A DNA stretch of 64,000 nt from Neelides folsomi. Its lineage: Eukaryota; Arthropoda; Collembola; Neelipleona; Neelidae. The stretch lies in contig JAQGBZ010000039.1 of assembly GCA_034687125.1 (NCBI GenBank), positions 1 to 64,000 of the forward strand, in the 5' to 3' direction. The notes below the pieces were generated by a model, which was not told the origin of the DNA, ran no database searches, and saw nothing but the letters and a program-made list of their open reading frames with translations. Of this stretch, positions 1-11,630 are shown piece by piece. A program made the position numbers and the translations under genes. Each line of letters opens with the position of its first letter. The first letter of the stretch is position 1.

Positions 1-1629
1 AAGTGAAATGAGAGAGATGTTATTGAAGAGAAAATGTTACAGCAAAGGTGGTGTAAATAAAAAGTACCGACCCTGTACAAATAGGGTAGGTAGCATACAA
101 GATGCCGATATAAGATATTATGTATACCTATGTACGTTATAATAAGTTATACTATAATTGCTTAAATATGAATTCTTTTTATACGGAATATAATCAGATT
201 CAGGTAATTGCCTTTAAATTATTAAACTAATCAAGAATTGTTTAAACTTTAGCATTAACTTTTTAACACAACGCAGCAAACGAGATGAAATAAAAACCAT
301 TTATCCTTATTTGTTTTCATTCGTAGTTGAATGTTTATCTTTTAAAAACACAACACACAATGTTTACACAATGCTTACCAATCTTATTCGTTGTTCATTT
401 TGAAATTAGTATGTGAAATCAAGGAAGGAAAATTGAAAATGGATTTTTTAATAACTTTGATTTCAATACAAATTGTCATTAAATTGAACAAATATAACAA
501 TGTAGTACAGAGTATACAGAGGTATTCAAAATATTTACATTTATACTTATACTTAAATGTCTATTGTTTGTATTAAAGACGATTTTGGGCTTCAATATTT
601 GCATATTTGACAAATATAAATAGTTTATTTCATATAATAGTTAACAAATTTCCAAACACTTGCGTATTTATGCAAATATCAATCATCTGATTTGGATAAA
701 TATAGTGATAATTTGATAATTAAATTAAATTTTTAAATAAATCATTTATATTTTAATAAATACTTACATAAGAATACCAGTAGGAAAGTCTAATCCAGAA
801 AAAGTAAATTTGGGGTAATAATAATGTAGTAATGTAATAAGACCAAACACTAAAAAACACGACTAATCTAACAAGTGGGATTTCCTATCATAATGGATAA
901 TGCCGAATAACAAGTACATAAGAGCAATTACCCTTTCTGGGTCTACTCTACACCATATATCTCTTCTCTCTTCACTTCCTATAATAAAAGTTGGTCTGGC
1001 ATGTACATGCTAAATACTACGTAGAATATGTAATGTATATTGATTCCTCAAGATCGTGAGTTGAATTCATATATCTCATAGTTGTATCAGTTGTTGAACC
1101 ATCATTGTGGTAGTAGCAAGTGTTGCTCCTTAATGTTTGCAAAGTAGCGTTACATTTAATAAACCCCTTCATGTCCTAAACCTCAGTGTCTGTTAAGGGT
1201 GAACTCTGCAGGTTATTATAATTATTTGCATGAAATAAATGTTGACCCATGAAAGACACAAATGAATAAGATGAACATCATGTGAAGGGTATTAAGCTAT
1301 ATGTCAAAGGCATAAGGAAGGAAATGTTAAGCATTGTTGTCTGACATGGCCAAAGACTTAAAGAGACATACCTACCTGTAGTTTCATATGTCTGTTTAAT
1401 AGACCTATCTGTAGGTAGCTTAAAATCATCAGTCTTATATGCCAAATGCAGGTTTAAACGATCTTTGCATTGCCCTACCTCACTTTCAAACCTCAAGTCA
1501 AAAGATGGAAAATCCCATAATAATTTGGCCAAATGCTTCAAGCGTTAAGGCTTGGATATTTAACCCTGCTACAAATTGTAAGAATCACCTTAGACTTAAC
1601 TCAACCATTAGACGAACTCCACCTCGAGG
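1..1629. other. AT-rich intergenic DNA, no gene seen
   Basis: No reading frame here resembles a known protein, and the short open frames at 1278-1675 overlap on opposite strands without splice sites linking them to the next gene. The last part is probably the promoter and leader of the acyltransferase that starts at 1630. Confidence 0.6.
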
Positions 1630-3476
1630 ATGCTCCCTCTTAACAGAAGGAACAAATGGACCAAAAAGTTTATAAGGACATTTATATCGATAATTATTTT
1701 CATCATCTTTGTGATTGCATTACCGCCCATTTTTATATTCATTTTACTTCCAATTTACATTTTCCGGTTTCTTGTGGGGAAGATTGGGCCAATTGTGAAC
1801 AAAGATGTTTATAAAATAGTCACAGCGCGGAATTCTTTCGTGGCTCTGGACGAAGTTGAGAAAAATCCAAGTTACTTTGTGGCACTTGCTGGAATTTTGG
1901 ATGGAGAAAGCAACGTTGAAAGTGTGAAGAAAGTTATAATAAACAATTTAATTGAAGCGACGGATCCGGCAACGGGGAAAAGAATCTACCCGGAAATAAC
2001 TTCTAAATTGATAAAGTTTGCCGGTTTTTACTTTTGGGGTCAAGATGAAGAATTTGACATTAAAGATCACGTTAAAGAATATAAAGATCCATCGAAGGAA
2101 TATTACGAGTTTGGTGATTTAATTGAACTTCAAAAGAAATTTATGACTACGCCACTTCTACCGAATAAACCTCCTTGGGAGTTAATCATTGTTAATAATT
2201 ATAGAGAAGAAGGATCAAAAGAAAATCGTAGTTTTTTCTTATGGAAGTGGCATCATATTGTTGCAGATGGTTCGTAACAAACAATACATGTTAAGTTGGG
2301 CTAATAAAATTAAATATAATATTATTAGTTAAATATTATAATTGGTTAATTGTTAATTATTTATTCAGGTTATTCCTTCATCAAAATGTCATTTAAATTT
2401 TGTTCGGCTTACAAAGAAAATTTCTCCAACTGCCCGTCCGAAAAACTCACAAATGAAAATCTCCCCATCAAGTTAAAAGAAAAGAAGTTTCACATTGTTT
2501 ACTTTTACCTTAAGTTCCTATTTTATTCGCTTTTCGAATTAGTCTACACATCCGTCCAAGCCGTAGACCTCAACGTTTTTCATCCCTCAATGTTGAAGAA
2601 GCGGAAGCCGGGAATTGTCAAAACTCTCACAAGACCCGATAAAACTACGAAAGTAACAACGCTGAAAGAAATCGGAAAAGCGAATGGAGTTGGAATGACG
2701 ACTGTGATAATGGCAGGAATTACAGGAGGACTTCGGAGATTTATGATTGAACAAGGATTAAAAGTCCCTTGGAATATTCATACTGGATTGCCAATTCCTG
2801 TTCCGGGTCATCCTGATGACAAGCTTCGGCATCATTAGTAATTTCTATAATTAAAAATACAAACTCAAAAAATTATATTATTAAAAATATTACATTATTT
2901 TAGATTAAATGCTGAGTTTAATGCTTATTTCTGAAATTTTATAGCACAGTTGCATCTGTCGCATTGCCAGTTGGAATCCCTGATTCGTTCAAACGTTTGC
3001 AAAAGCTTGAAAAGAAGATTTTAACTTTAAAATATTCAACGAGGCCGTTGTTCAATTTCCTCATTTTAATTCCATTATTGGGTGGGCTTTTTCCTGCCTT
3101 AATGAGGCTGGTTAATAGAAGTATTTACACAACTAGTGTTTTGTCAACTTTTCCTTGGTTTAAACAAAAAGTGTCGGTTTTTAATGTTCCGGTCAACCTG
3201 TTTTATATGGACTTGGCATTTTATCCGGGAAATTACAGTAAGTTACCAAAAACCAAGAACCAATTAATAAGCATTTTAACAAGAAATCGTTAATTGAATA
3301 ATCAACTAAACTGTCTTAATTCCTTAGCCCTAAATATAACAACGTTGACCTATAATGGAGATCTCTCAATAATTTTAACCGGGAACGAAGAAGTTTTCAA
3401 ATCTGATAAAAACATGGAAAGAATTAATGAACTCATACAAGAAGAATATCGAATTTTGCATGATAACATTGTTTGA
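1630..3476 (+). CDS. WSD-type wax ester synthase/diacylglycerol O-acyltransferase-like protein
   Basis: Predicted acyl-CoA-dependent O-acyltransferase of the WS/DGAT (WSD) family, which makes wax esters or triacylglycerol from acyl-CoA and an alcohol or diacylglycerol. Four exons fit: 1630-2269, 2369-2837, 2945-3237 and 3328-3476, all with GT/AG borders and matching phases, giving 516 aa. The family's catalytic motif HHxxxDG appears as HHIVADG, and its last codon is split by the first intron; joining reads DGYSFIKM, as is usual in the family. Residues about 14-45 are very hydrophobic (one or two membrane passes), consistent with an ER or lipid-droplet protein. The C-terminal WSD domain holds TVASVALPVGIPDSF and a closing TYNGDLSIILTG segment. 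The start is the first ATG of the open frame; a missing upstream exon is possible. The substrate cannot be read from sequence. The family is well known in bacteria and plants and patchy in animals. Confidence 0.85.
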
Positions 3477-3538
3477 ATATTACTTTTTATTCTTTAATTC
3501 TTTAAACAATGTCCTGTAAATGATCTTATTTTTTATAT

Positions 3539-3544
3539 AATAAA
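3539..3544 (+). terminator. Candidate poly(A) signal of the acyltransferase gene
   Basis: An AATAAA hexamer lies 63 nt after the stop codon, a normal distance for a short 3' UTR. Confidence 0.5.
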
Positions 3545-4056
3545 AGTATTAGCATTATAAATATTAACCATAAATATAATTTAGGTATTTATCATGAATT
3601 ACAATTAAGAATATTAAATAAAATAATTTGTATCATAAATAGTTACATTAAATATAAACATATAATTTTGTTGGTATACGTATGACATGATCATTACACA
3701 TACACATTATTATATGTATTGAATTATTTATCCAGATCCAGATGCGCGTTTTAAGCATTATTGAGCAATTCAATTAAAAATCACTTAAACGATTTCTTAA
3801 TTAAAGAACTCTAATTCATAAACGATCAACAATTGCATTAGAGATTGGAAGAGATAACAATATTTAAATAATTTAATTTAAAAAAACAAAACCTACACTT
3901 ATTGGCGATATACAATAACCATTATTATATAAGAGTACATAGGGTAAATAAATATATTAAGTAAAAAAATAACAAAATTTTCATGGATTTCCCTATGTGC
4001 TCTTTTATAATTAATGATATTGTATAAATAAGTACATTATTAAATTCACAGACACA
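3545..4056. other. Short intergenic gap between convergent genes
   Basis: AT-rich DNA between the acyltransferase (+) and the helicase (-). It can only hold the two 3' UTRs. No other signal was recognised. Confidence 0.5.
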
Positions 4057-7000
4057 TCACTTTAAGATAATTTGAGTTTCTGCTTCGTGTAAAGTTTTAC
4101 TCGCTATGAAATCATTAATAGCTTCCACTTTCTGCTGAACTCGTATTCTCCACTGCAATTTGTTTTTGACCCAAATTGGGAAATTGCTCATGCAAGAACT
4201 ACTGTTGAATCTCTCATCCATCACAATTATCATTCCCCAATCATTTGAATGACGAATACAACGTCCAATTGCCTATCAAAATGAAAAATTATTATTAAAA
4301 TATAAAATCATCGAATGTAATATAACATTATTAATTCATTATTAAAAAATTGGTAAATTAGAATTATGGCAAAGGTTGGCAATTAATACCCGATGGGGTA
4401 AAAACCAGACTCGGACGTCGGATGGACTCGGACACGTCCGAGTCCGTACGATTTTATTTTTTCTTTACCCGAGTCCGTCCGGGTTCAACCCATTCCAATT
4501 TTTATTTTACCGAGTCCGTCCGGGTCCGTACGATTTAGATTTTAATTTTATTGAGTCCGTCCGGTTCCGATCAATTTAGATTTAAATTTTACCGAGTCCG
4601 ATACCCGACGGTCGGACCTTTACCCACCCTTGGATTATGGACGTATTACCTGATTTATAGCTCTAAAGGCCTGAGCATCGTACCATTTGTTTGCTTGGAC
4701 TTTTGAATTTTTATTCTTAATATAATTCATCTTTGCTTCCACAACCAAGTCTTGTTTGCTCGCATAAGGAATCCCAATACAAAGAACAGCTCTGGCCATG
4801 TCATCACAAAAGTTCGTTCCTTCCGATGCTTTTCCTCTCAAAACTCCAAAGAAAAGACAGCCGTCCTGAGTTTCGTTGATCTTTTCCGCATATTCCTTCA
4901 TTTGAACTTTAAACTCATCTTTGTTTCTGGCTTCAACGAACAAATGTTTCAAGCTTTTGAGCTTCGCATGGAAATTCATCGTCTCGTCATTGAAGGTAAA
5001 ATTGAATTTTAGGAAATTGAGCACTTGTTCCATATAGGCATAAGAAGAGAAGAAAACGAGAACTCCTTTAGGCACAATTTCGCAAATTTTTATCAGCCAT
5101 TCGCCAATTCCTCTCAGAGTGTTTCCTTGGGTTCTTGGGAGAAAAGTGAAGTTAAGGAATTCTTTTGTGATTAAACATCGGTCAATTCGCTCAATGTGGA
5201 GATTCTTGGCAGTGATGACATGATTCCCGGCAAGTTTCTGCATGAACTTCGTTTCCAATTCCGATTCAAATGTGTCGAAGGGGCTCAAAGTTCCGGAAAT
5301 TACAATTGTGGAATGAGTTTGATCACGAATGGGTTTAAATGCAAGGGCCGGATTCAAACATACGATTTTTAAGATCAGTTTCTCTTTTTTCCCATTTTGT
5401 GTACTTTGTGAAGTTTGAGGACACGCTTGGGAAATTAATGAGTTTTGAGACGCTGTTTGGTTCCCGTTTTTAATATTTAAAGTTTCAATGAAAATCTTGA
5501 AATCAGCACAATCAGTATCACTTTTATCCTTCAAGTCCTCATGAATTCTTAAAATAGTGGCTGTGAAGAACTTGAAGAATTTGAAAATCTTTTTAACCAC
5601 ATTACCAGGACCCTTAATTTTTGCTGATCTGATCCAAATGTCTTCAGTTATTGTTTGATTTTCTTGAATTTCGATCGAATTGTTTTCTTCAATAAATTCG
5701 TCCTCTTCTTCAGACATTTTCATTGATTGAAGTTTTGCACGTAAATCGGTCGTGTCTTCCTGTGAAAATCCAATTTGATTTAAATCTTTGATGATTTCTG
5801 TGTTAGTAAACGAGTGAACGAATTTCTCAAATTCATCTGAAGAATCTCCGTCGCGTTTCCTCTTTTGACTTTTCCCTTTGGTTCTAATCCATTTTAATGT
5901 TCGGTCAAGCAAGCCCTCAATTTTCTTAACGAATTCAAAATTCTCAGGTTTAATTACCATACTTTTGTTTCTAATATTTGGGTCATCTAAAGAGCCTACG
6001 ATCACCTTTCCCAAAAAATTCTTAAGTGGATTAAGCATTTTGAAATAAACATCAGTCAATTTAATGTCCTGGCTGAAAGTTTGTTCGCAAATGCTGGCAA
6101 GATTGTGAGCCTCATCGAAAATCACAATTGCTCCACGGAGGTCGATTTTTAAGGCACTGCGAATATTGGGATTAATAATGTAATTGTATGGACAAAACAC
6201 AATCTCAGAATCTTGTAGTAAATATCTCGCTCCGAAAAATGAGCAGCATGTTGAAATATTCCCAAACTTTACTAAATCTTCAATATCAAATCCCTGAGCA
6301 TTTCGATGGAATTCATTTTTGTAAATTGAGAAAGAATCAGGTTTATAAAACGTACAAGTATTCCTTATCCCTATTGGTGGATCAATTGAGTGGCCAAGTT
6401 TTTCAGCACGCTTTTCATTCCAATAATAATTGGATTTCAAAAGTGAGCAATTTTTGCTCATGTTTTTCGCAATTTTCTCTGGTTTTAAATCGTCGTTTGA
6501 GGAGTCAGTTGAATATCCTTTAAAGACTTTTGGATTTACTTTGACTTCCGAGTTTAAACAAGTTTCACCTCTTGCGCTTAAAATCGTCATTTTAGAGTCT
6601 GAATAACACGATGCTCTCAACTCATTCGTAACTCCTTTAATTTGATGATGAGTTCGGGTTGTGTAGAAAATCTTTGGAGGAAATTCACACGACATTTCTC
6701 TTTTTGGAATAATGAAATATTTAAAAGCACACCGTCGGCATATATGAGCAATATTTGTAGTACGTAGTAGAGCATTGAATTTATCGATGGCTTCGTCTCT
6801 CTCAGGGTCTTCTGGGGTCAAGACAATATTTGATACATTGGGTGCATGTGATTTGTTCTCAAGAGATTCGTCCAAAATTTTAACATCAATTAAATCACTG
6901 CAAGATTTATCACATCTATTGGTAGAATTATTCACTTTTGCATCGGGAATATTTGATTTTAATTCATTATATTTCACTTCAAATTCACACACACATTTTA

Positions 7001-7349
7001 ACTTCTCGATTGTGTCTTTGGTCATTGCGAAGACGTTTTCCCTGAAGTTTCTATCATCTTGGAATTTTCTTTGCCAGGCGAGGACGGAGCAGAGAAGGAC
7101 GGCCGTTTTTCCGGTTCCTGTTGGACTCTCCAAGAGGCAATGTTGTGCATTGGTGAGTCCTGTAGCCAACTTGTTCATCAAATCCTTTTGGCAGTCGTAT
7201 GGAGGAAATGGAAATTTGATGTGAACTCCTTGAACGTCAATGTTCGTGTGGTTCCTGGGTAGTTGAGGAGGAGTCCCAACTTCCAAATATTCTTCCTCTT
7301 CATTGGGTTCATTAAGATAAGTCTCTTCATCTTCGTCAAAGTTGTCCAT
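4057..7349 (-). CDS. BRIP1: BRIP1/FANCJ-like Fe-S DNA helicase
   Basis: Superfamily 2 DEAH helicase of the XPD/FANCJ/RTEL1/DDX11 group, acting in the nucleus on DNA interstrand crosslinks and G-quadruplexes. Two coding exons: 7349-4650 and 4272-4057, about 971 aa. Visible motifs in order: LESPTGTGKT (Walker A), YTTRTHHQI (Ia), an Fe-S region with cysteines near ETCLN, KNCSLL, NTCTFY and STCCSF, IFDEAHNLAS (motif II), SGTLSPFDTFE, LVFFSSYAYMEQVL, RGKASEGTNFCDD, and motif VI in the second exon (AIGRCIRHSNDWG). QHCLLESPTGTGK and the long insert between motifs fit FANCJ better than RTEL1 or DDX11. The C-terminus stops soon after motif VI, so the BRCA1-binding tail of human BRIP1 is absent, as in many invertebrates. 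Start: an ATG at 7373 is also in frame, but an acceptor at 7353-7354 (CAG|GTGATG) paired with a GTAAGT donor at 7500 suggests a spliced leader and use of the ATG at 7349. RTEL1 or DDX11 remain less likely alternatives. Confidence 0.88.
4370..4632. mobile_element. Non-autonomous hAT-like MITE in BRIP1 intron
   Basis: A 263-bp element with imperfect terminal inverted repeats: CAAAGGTTGGCAA at the left and, as reverse complement, CAAGGGTGGGTAA at the right (10 of 13 match). It is flanked by AATTATGG (4362-4369) and GATTATGG (4633-4640), an 8-bp target-site duplication with one mismatch; 8 bp is the hAT hallmark. The interior is unlike its AT-rich surroundings and is made of roughly 42-bp tandem units built on GAGTCCGTCCGG (starts near 4471, 4511, 4556). 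There is no transposase frame; the short open frame across it is an artefact of the repeats. Confidence 0.75.
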
Positions 7350-8561
7350 CACCTGTTGATGATTTAATAGCATTTGATGAAGATGAATGGATAAAATATT
7401 TAATATAAAAATATATTTAAATTAAATTAAATATATATATTATACTATATATATATAACATACATTTAAATTAAACTTATCAATACAAAAGTTTACTTAC
7501 AAAGATTTACAGGTTGAAAATAAACTGATTGAGTTCAATAGCTTCTTCCATCTTGACTTCTTAATTACTGCGCTAACGGCTAAATTAATAATTAAAAATA
7601 TTTAAAAAATATTCGTTATTATATAATTATATCACTGTTCACTATTTAAGATTTTATGATTAATGTTTAATGACATGTTTAAACGTATTTTGTTTCAACT
7701 AATTTAAATCTTTCTATATTTAGGAAAGCGTCAAAGCTAGGGGTAAATGCGAGATTCATTCCATTCTCGTAAGATTTCCTACTTTAGTGGATACATGTTT
7801 GAATAATCTATCTGCATTTAATTTTGTAATATTGATTAGCTCTAAATATTATATTCTAAAAATTAACTTTTAGTATTATTTTAGGTTATCTGTTATATTT
7901 CTCAGCTTATGAGAAATTCATAATATGCAAACATCCTTTGAAATCATAATTGGTTTGACATCCGTAATCATGTGGATAACGGATTTTAGAAAGCACTTAT
8001 AAATATGGTTATTAAGATATTAATATTTGTAGAAATTTTATAACCGTAAATCTTGGAAGCTGGGACATTTAATTTTAATTTTAATTGTTAATTTAATCTC
8101 ATCATACATTTTATTTAGGATTTGAATTATTAATTAACATTGATCTTTATTTATGTATGTTCTTCTTACACTAAAAAGACACTGATGAGTGATGACAGAT
8201 GAAAAATAAAGCGCTATAAGTTATTATGTATATTTAGCCCTAAATACACATTAACTTATATTTAAAGATCAAATCCAAGATTTAAACTCTCTGAATATAA
8301 AAATAAAATGGTGATAATATAACCCCACAAGATGTGTGGATTTAGCACATGTTTCATAACCCGTGGGAGGTAACAAATATACGTGTATGGGTATGTCCAT
8401 GTGGTATCATTTTCCAAGTTCCAGCAGACCATGGCATGGGGTTTGGTTTGGTTCAATTAGCATATGAGATTGTCCTTGAGCTCTCCACTACTTGTTGAGC
8501 AAGATCTCGTGTCTCCATCCAACTCCTCAAGTCTCTGCTCCTCCGTCCAATCCACGTCAGA
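7350..8561. promoter_or_regulatory. Divergent intergenic region between BRIP1 and GOT2
   Basis: About 1.2 kb between two genes read away from each other; it must hold both promoters. On the minus strand a probable BRIP1 leader exon ends at 7501 (donor GTAAGT) and contains a 14-codon upstream frame (ATG 7551, stop 7507). A TA-rich tract lies at 7425-7460. No other coding signal was seen. Confidence 0.5.
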
Positions 8562-10534
8562 ATGCTCCAGAGAAAAGTGGCAGCCGGTCTTGTGAACACA
8601 CTCTACAAAAACGTCTTCATGACTTCAACAGCAGCGAGAACGAGGTCTGAATTGGATTCAAATCCCATTCCCAATATGTCAATTTTAAAGGTACAGAGTA
8701 GAGGTACTGAAGTTTTATTTTATTTATAGTTCTTGGTGGTCGGGAGTTGAGTTGGGCCCGCCTGATGTAATCCTGGGAGTTACTGAGGCCTGGAAGAAAG
8801 ATTCAAACCCGAAGAAAATCAATTTGGGTGCCGGGGCTTATAGGGACGATGATGGGAAACCATACATTCTTCCAAGTGTGAAACAGGTGAGAGGAATCTT
8901 TCAATTTATTCATCAACACGATCAAAATTATATTAATTAATTAAAGATTATTACTTTATTTAAAAATTGATTTTATTTTTGTATTCAGTTGATTTATAAT
9001 GTCAATTAATAAGAGATTTTCATTTTAGGCCGAGGCTTCGATTTTGAAGAGAAATACTGACCACGAATATGCACCAATTCACGGAGTAACTGAATTCACC
9101 AAAGCTGCAATTAATCTCGCTCTTGGAGAAGGAAATGAATACACTGCTAATGGATTGGTAAATATTAATTTTCATTAATTATTTAAGTTATTCTGTTTTA
9201 ATGTTAAAGACTTTATTTAATTGATAAAATGAGTTATTTGCTAATTGAGAAATAAATTTTATTTTGAAGAATGCAACAGTTCAGGCTATCAGTGGAACTG
9301 GATCTCTTCGAATTGGAGGTGCTTTCTTCGAAAAATGGTTTCCGGGAAATAAGACGATTTACCTCCCAGTTCCCTCATGGGGAAATCATGTTCCAATTTT
9401 CAAGCACTCACGACTGGAAGTCAAGACTTACCGATATTACGAACCCAAAACTTGTGGATTTGATTTCAATGGGGCTCTCGAAGATATCAAAAACATCCCA
9501 GAGAAGTCAATCATCCTTTTGCACGCTTGTGCCCACAACCCAACCGGAGTTGACCCAAAACCCGAACAATGGGCTGAGATTTCAAGAGTGGTCAAAGAAA
9601 GGAATTTGTTCCCCTTCTTTGACATGGCATATCAAGGATTCGCTTCTGGTTAATTGAATTCCATTATTTTATTCTTTCAATTCTTATTTAAGACTTTATT
9701 CTTTATAAATTTTATTATATAATCTATAATTTGATATCAATTTCCGTTATCATTATTTAATTAATACTTTTATTAAATAAAGTTTATTGTTTATATAAAA
9801 TAGATATCATTTGGTTTTGATCTGTCAAATAAATCATTCATACTCGTATCAATTTCAGGCGATATTACAAAAGACGCAGCTGCCGTGAGGATGTTTTTGA
9901 AAGATGGACATAAAATGGCTTTGGCCCAATCCTTCGCCAAGAACATGGGACTTTATGGAGAACGTGCCGGTGCTTTTACACTCATTTGTGACAGCAAGGA
10001 GGAAGCGGAACGTGCAATGAGTCAACTTAAGATTGTCATCCGACCAATGTACTCAAATCCTCCAGTTCATGGAGCAAGAATCGCTGCTGAGATTTTGAAT
10101 GATTCGACTCTTCGTACTCAATGGTAATTAATTAATATAATTAATATACCATACATAGTTAAATAATATAATTAAGCACATTATTTATTTAGAGATTAAT
10201 ACACAAATTATTTAATAAATGTATACAAAATAACGCGATTTCGATTTCCTTTTTGTTCAGGTTGGGAGAAGTGAAAGGAATGGCCGATAGAATTATTGAC
10301 ATGAGGGCAGCTCTTAAGGAGAATTTAATCAAGGAAGGATCCACCAAGAATTGGAATCACATAATTGACCAAATTGGAATGTTCTGCTTTACTGGAATGA
10401 CACCTGAGCAAGTTGACAGACTCGCCAAGGAATTCTCAGTTTATTTGACCAGAGACGGAAGAATCGCCATTGTTGGGATCACCACCAAAAATGTCCAATA
10501 TTTGGCTCATGCTATGCATCAAGTGACAAAGTAG
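8562..10534 (+). CDS. GOT2: Aspartate aminotransferase, mitochondrial
   Basis: PLP enzyme converting aspartate and 2-oxoglutarate to oxaloacetate and glutamate in the mitochondrial matrix (malate-aspartate shuttle). Six exons: 8562-8644, 8730-8886, 9029-9157, 9270-9648, 9859-10123, 10261-10534; phases agree and the protein is 428 aa, against about 430 for animal GOT2. It starts with a basic, hydroxyl-rich presequence ([19 protein letters not shown]), then the mature N-terminus [13 protein letters not shown]. Family blocks: [50 protein letters not shown], and [13 protein letters not shown], whose Lys is the PLP Schiff-base lysine. The C-terminal GRIAIVGIT block is present. All key blocks are intact and the gene looks functional. 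The only uncertainty is the exact leader. Confidence 0.97.
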
Positions 10535-11630
10535 AAAATGATAAAATAACTCAATTAAAACTTGTCTTATAATGTTTTTCTCATAAAAATCTTTTCTGTC
10601 ATTCTTGAGGTGTTTTATTGCAATAACTTTACTTTTCTTAATGGGCACTTTCAATAGAAATTTTCCACCTTTAAACATTTTGTTAATTCTTCTGTGCTTT
10701 AGCTATATTTCAAAATTACTATTTGTTTTAATGTTATTTATAAATTAACAATATATACAAAATAGATCAAGTGTAGAATGTCAAATTCTAATCCTTTCAC
10801 TTTAAATTCAAGACAATCATATTTCTCTGTATCTGTTTTCAATAATCTGATATAAAACGATTAAATAAATGTTATTATATTTTATTCCAGCCCGGAAAGG
10901 ACGTGAGTTTGAACGAACCACTAAAATATTATTGAAAATGCTCATGATGGGGCCACAAGAGTTTCCTGGGCCCAACATATGCATTTTCAATAATATTTTA
11001 GCGGTTCGTTCAAACTCACGTCCTTTCCGGGCTGGCATAAAGAATAAATTTAAAATTATCGAATTCTTATCTTGATTGTAATTCCATTCTGGTTTGGCAT
11101 TTGATTAATATTTTTGATTTCAATCATATTGCATATTATTAAGAAATCTAAATCATTCATTTACTTTTTTTCTCTTATTCGACTTGTTGGTAGATTTGAG
11201 AAAATGTTGTACCTGATTCTACTGTCGGCGAGGTTTTTCGTTTGAATTGGACATCGTAAAAGTAAAAAGTTTAAGCAAAAATATTAACATTTTGTAGTTT
11301 GCAAATTGCAGTTGCAGAATTACATTAATTCGTTATAACTTTAATGCATTTATTGCGATCATCATAATTTCATTTAATGAAAGGTGTATTAGAAGTTAAT
11401 AAGTGTTGCTTCTAGTTTAACTCTCATATTTTGTATCGGCATTCTCATTCGGCTCTCAATCCGCAAATCCGCAATCCTCTCAAACTCTCAAGTCTCAACA
11501 TCTTAACTCCTCACGGTAAGAAGTTGGAATATAAGATAACTTTTTTAAACATATAATAAATGCAATTCTAATATTCGCAGTAATTTAATTTAATGTTTTG
11601 TTCTAATTGGATTTATTTGAAGTTATAGAA
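10535..11630. other. Intergenic region with foldback element and FBXO22 leader
   Basis: Apart from the foldback element at 10887-11035, the only supported feature is a likely 5' UTR intron of the next gene at 11516-11580 (donor GTAAGAAG, acceptor TTCGCAG). The leader after it holds an upstream ATG at 11592 whose frame closes just before the main ATG. Confidence 0.45.
10887..11035. mobile_element. Foldback (long-TIR) MITE-like element
   Basis: A 149-bp near-palindrome: arms of about 55 bp start with CCAGCCCGGAAAGGACGTGA and end with its reverse complement, around a roughly 40-nt centre. Only a few mismatches separate the arms, so it is young or under constraint. The match extends weakly outward (TTTAT at each side), so the exact ends and target duplication are unclear. 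There is no coding capacity beyond mirrored short frames. Confidence 0.7.

Noticed and set aside
4376..4579. 67-codon frame with repeated SVRFR/VRPG-like pieces
   Set aside because: It is just the tandem units of the hAT-like MITE read in one frame.
10817..11075. Mirrored 70-codon frames giving almost the same peptide on both strands
   Set aside because: Produced by the foldback element arms; not a gene.
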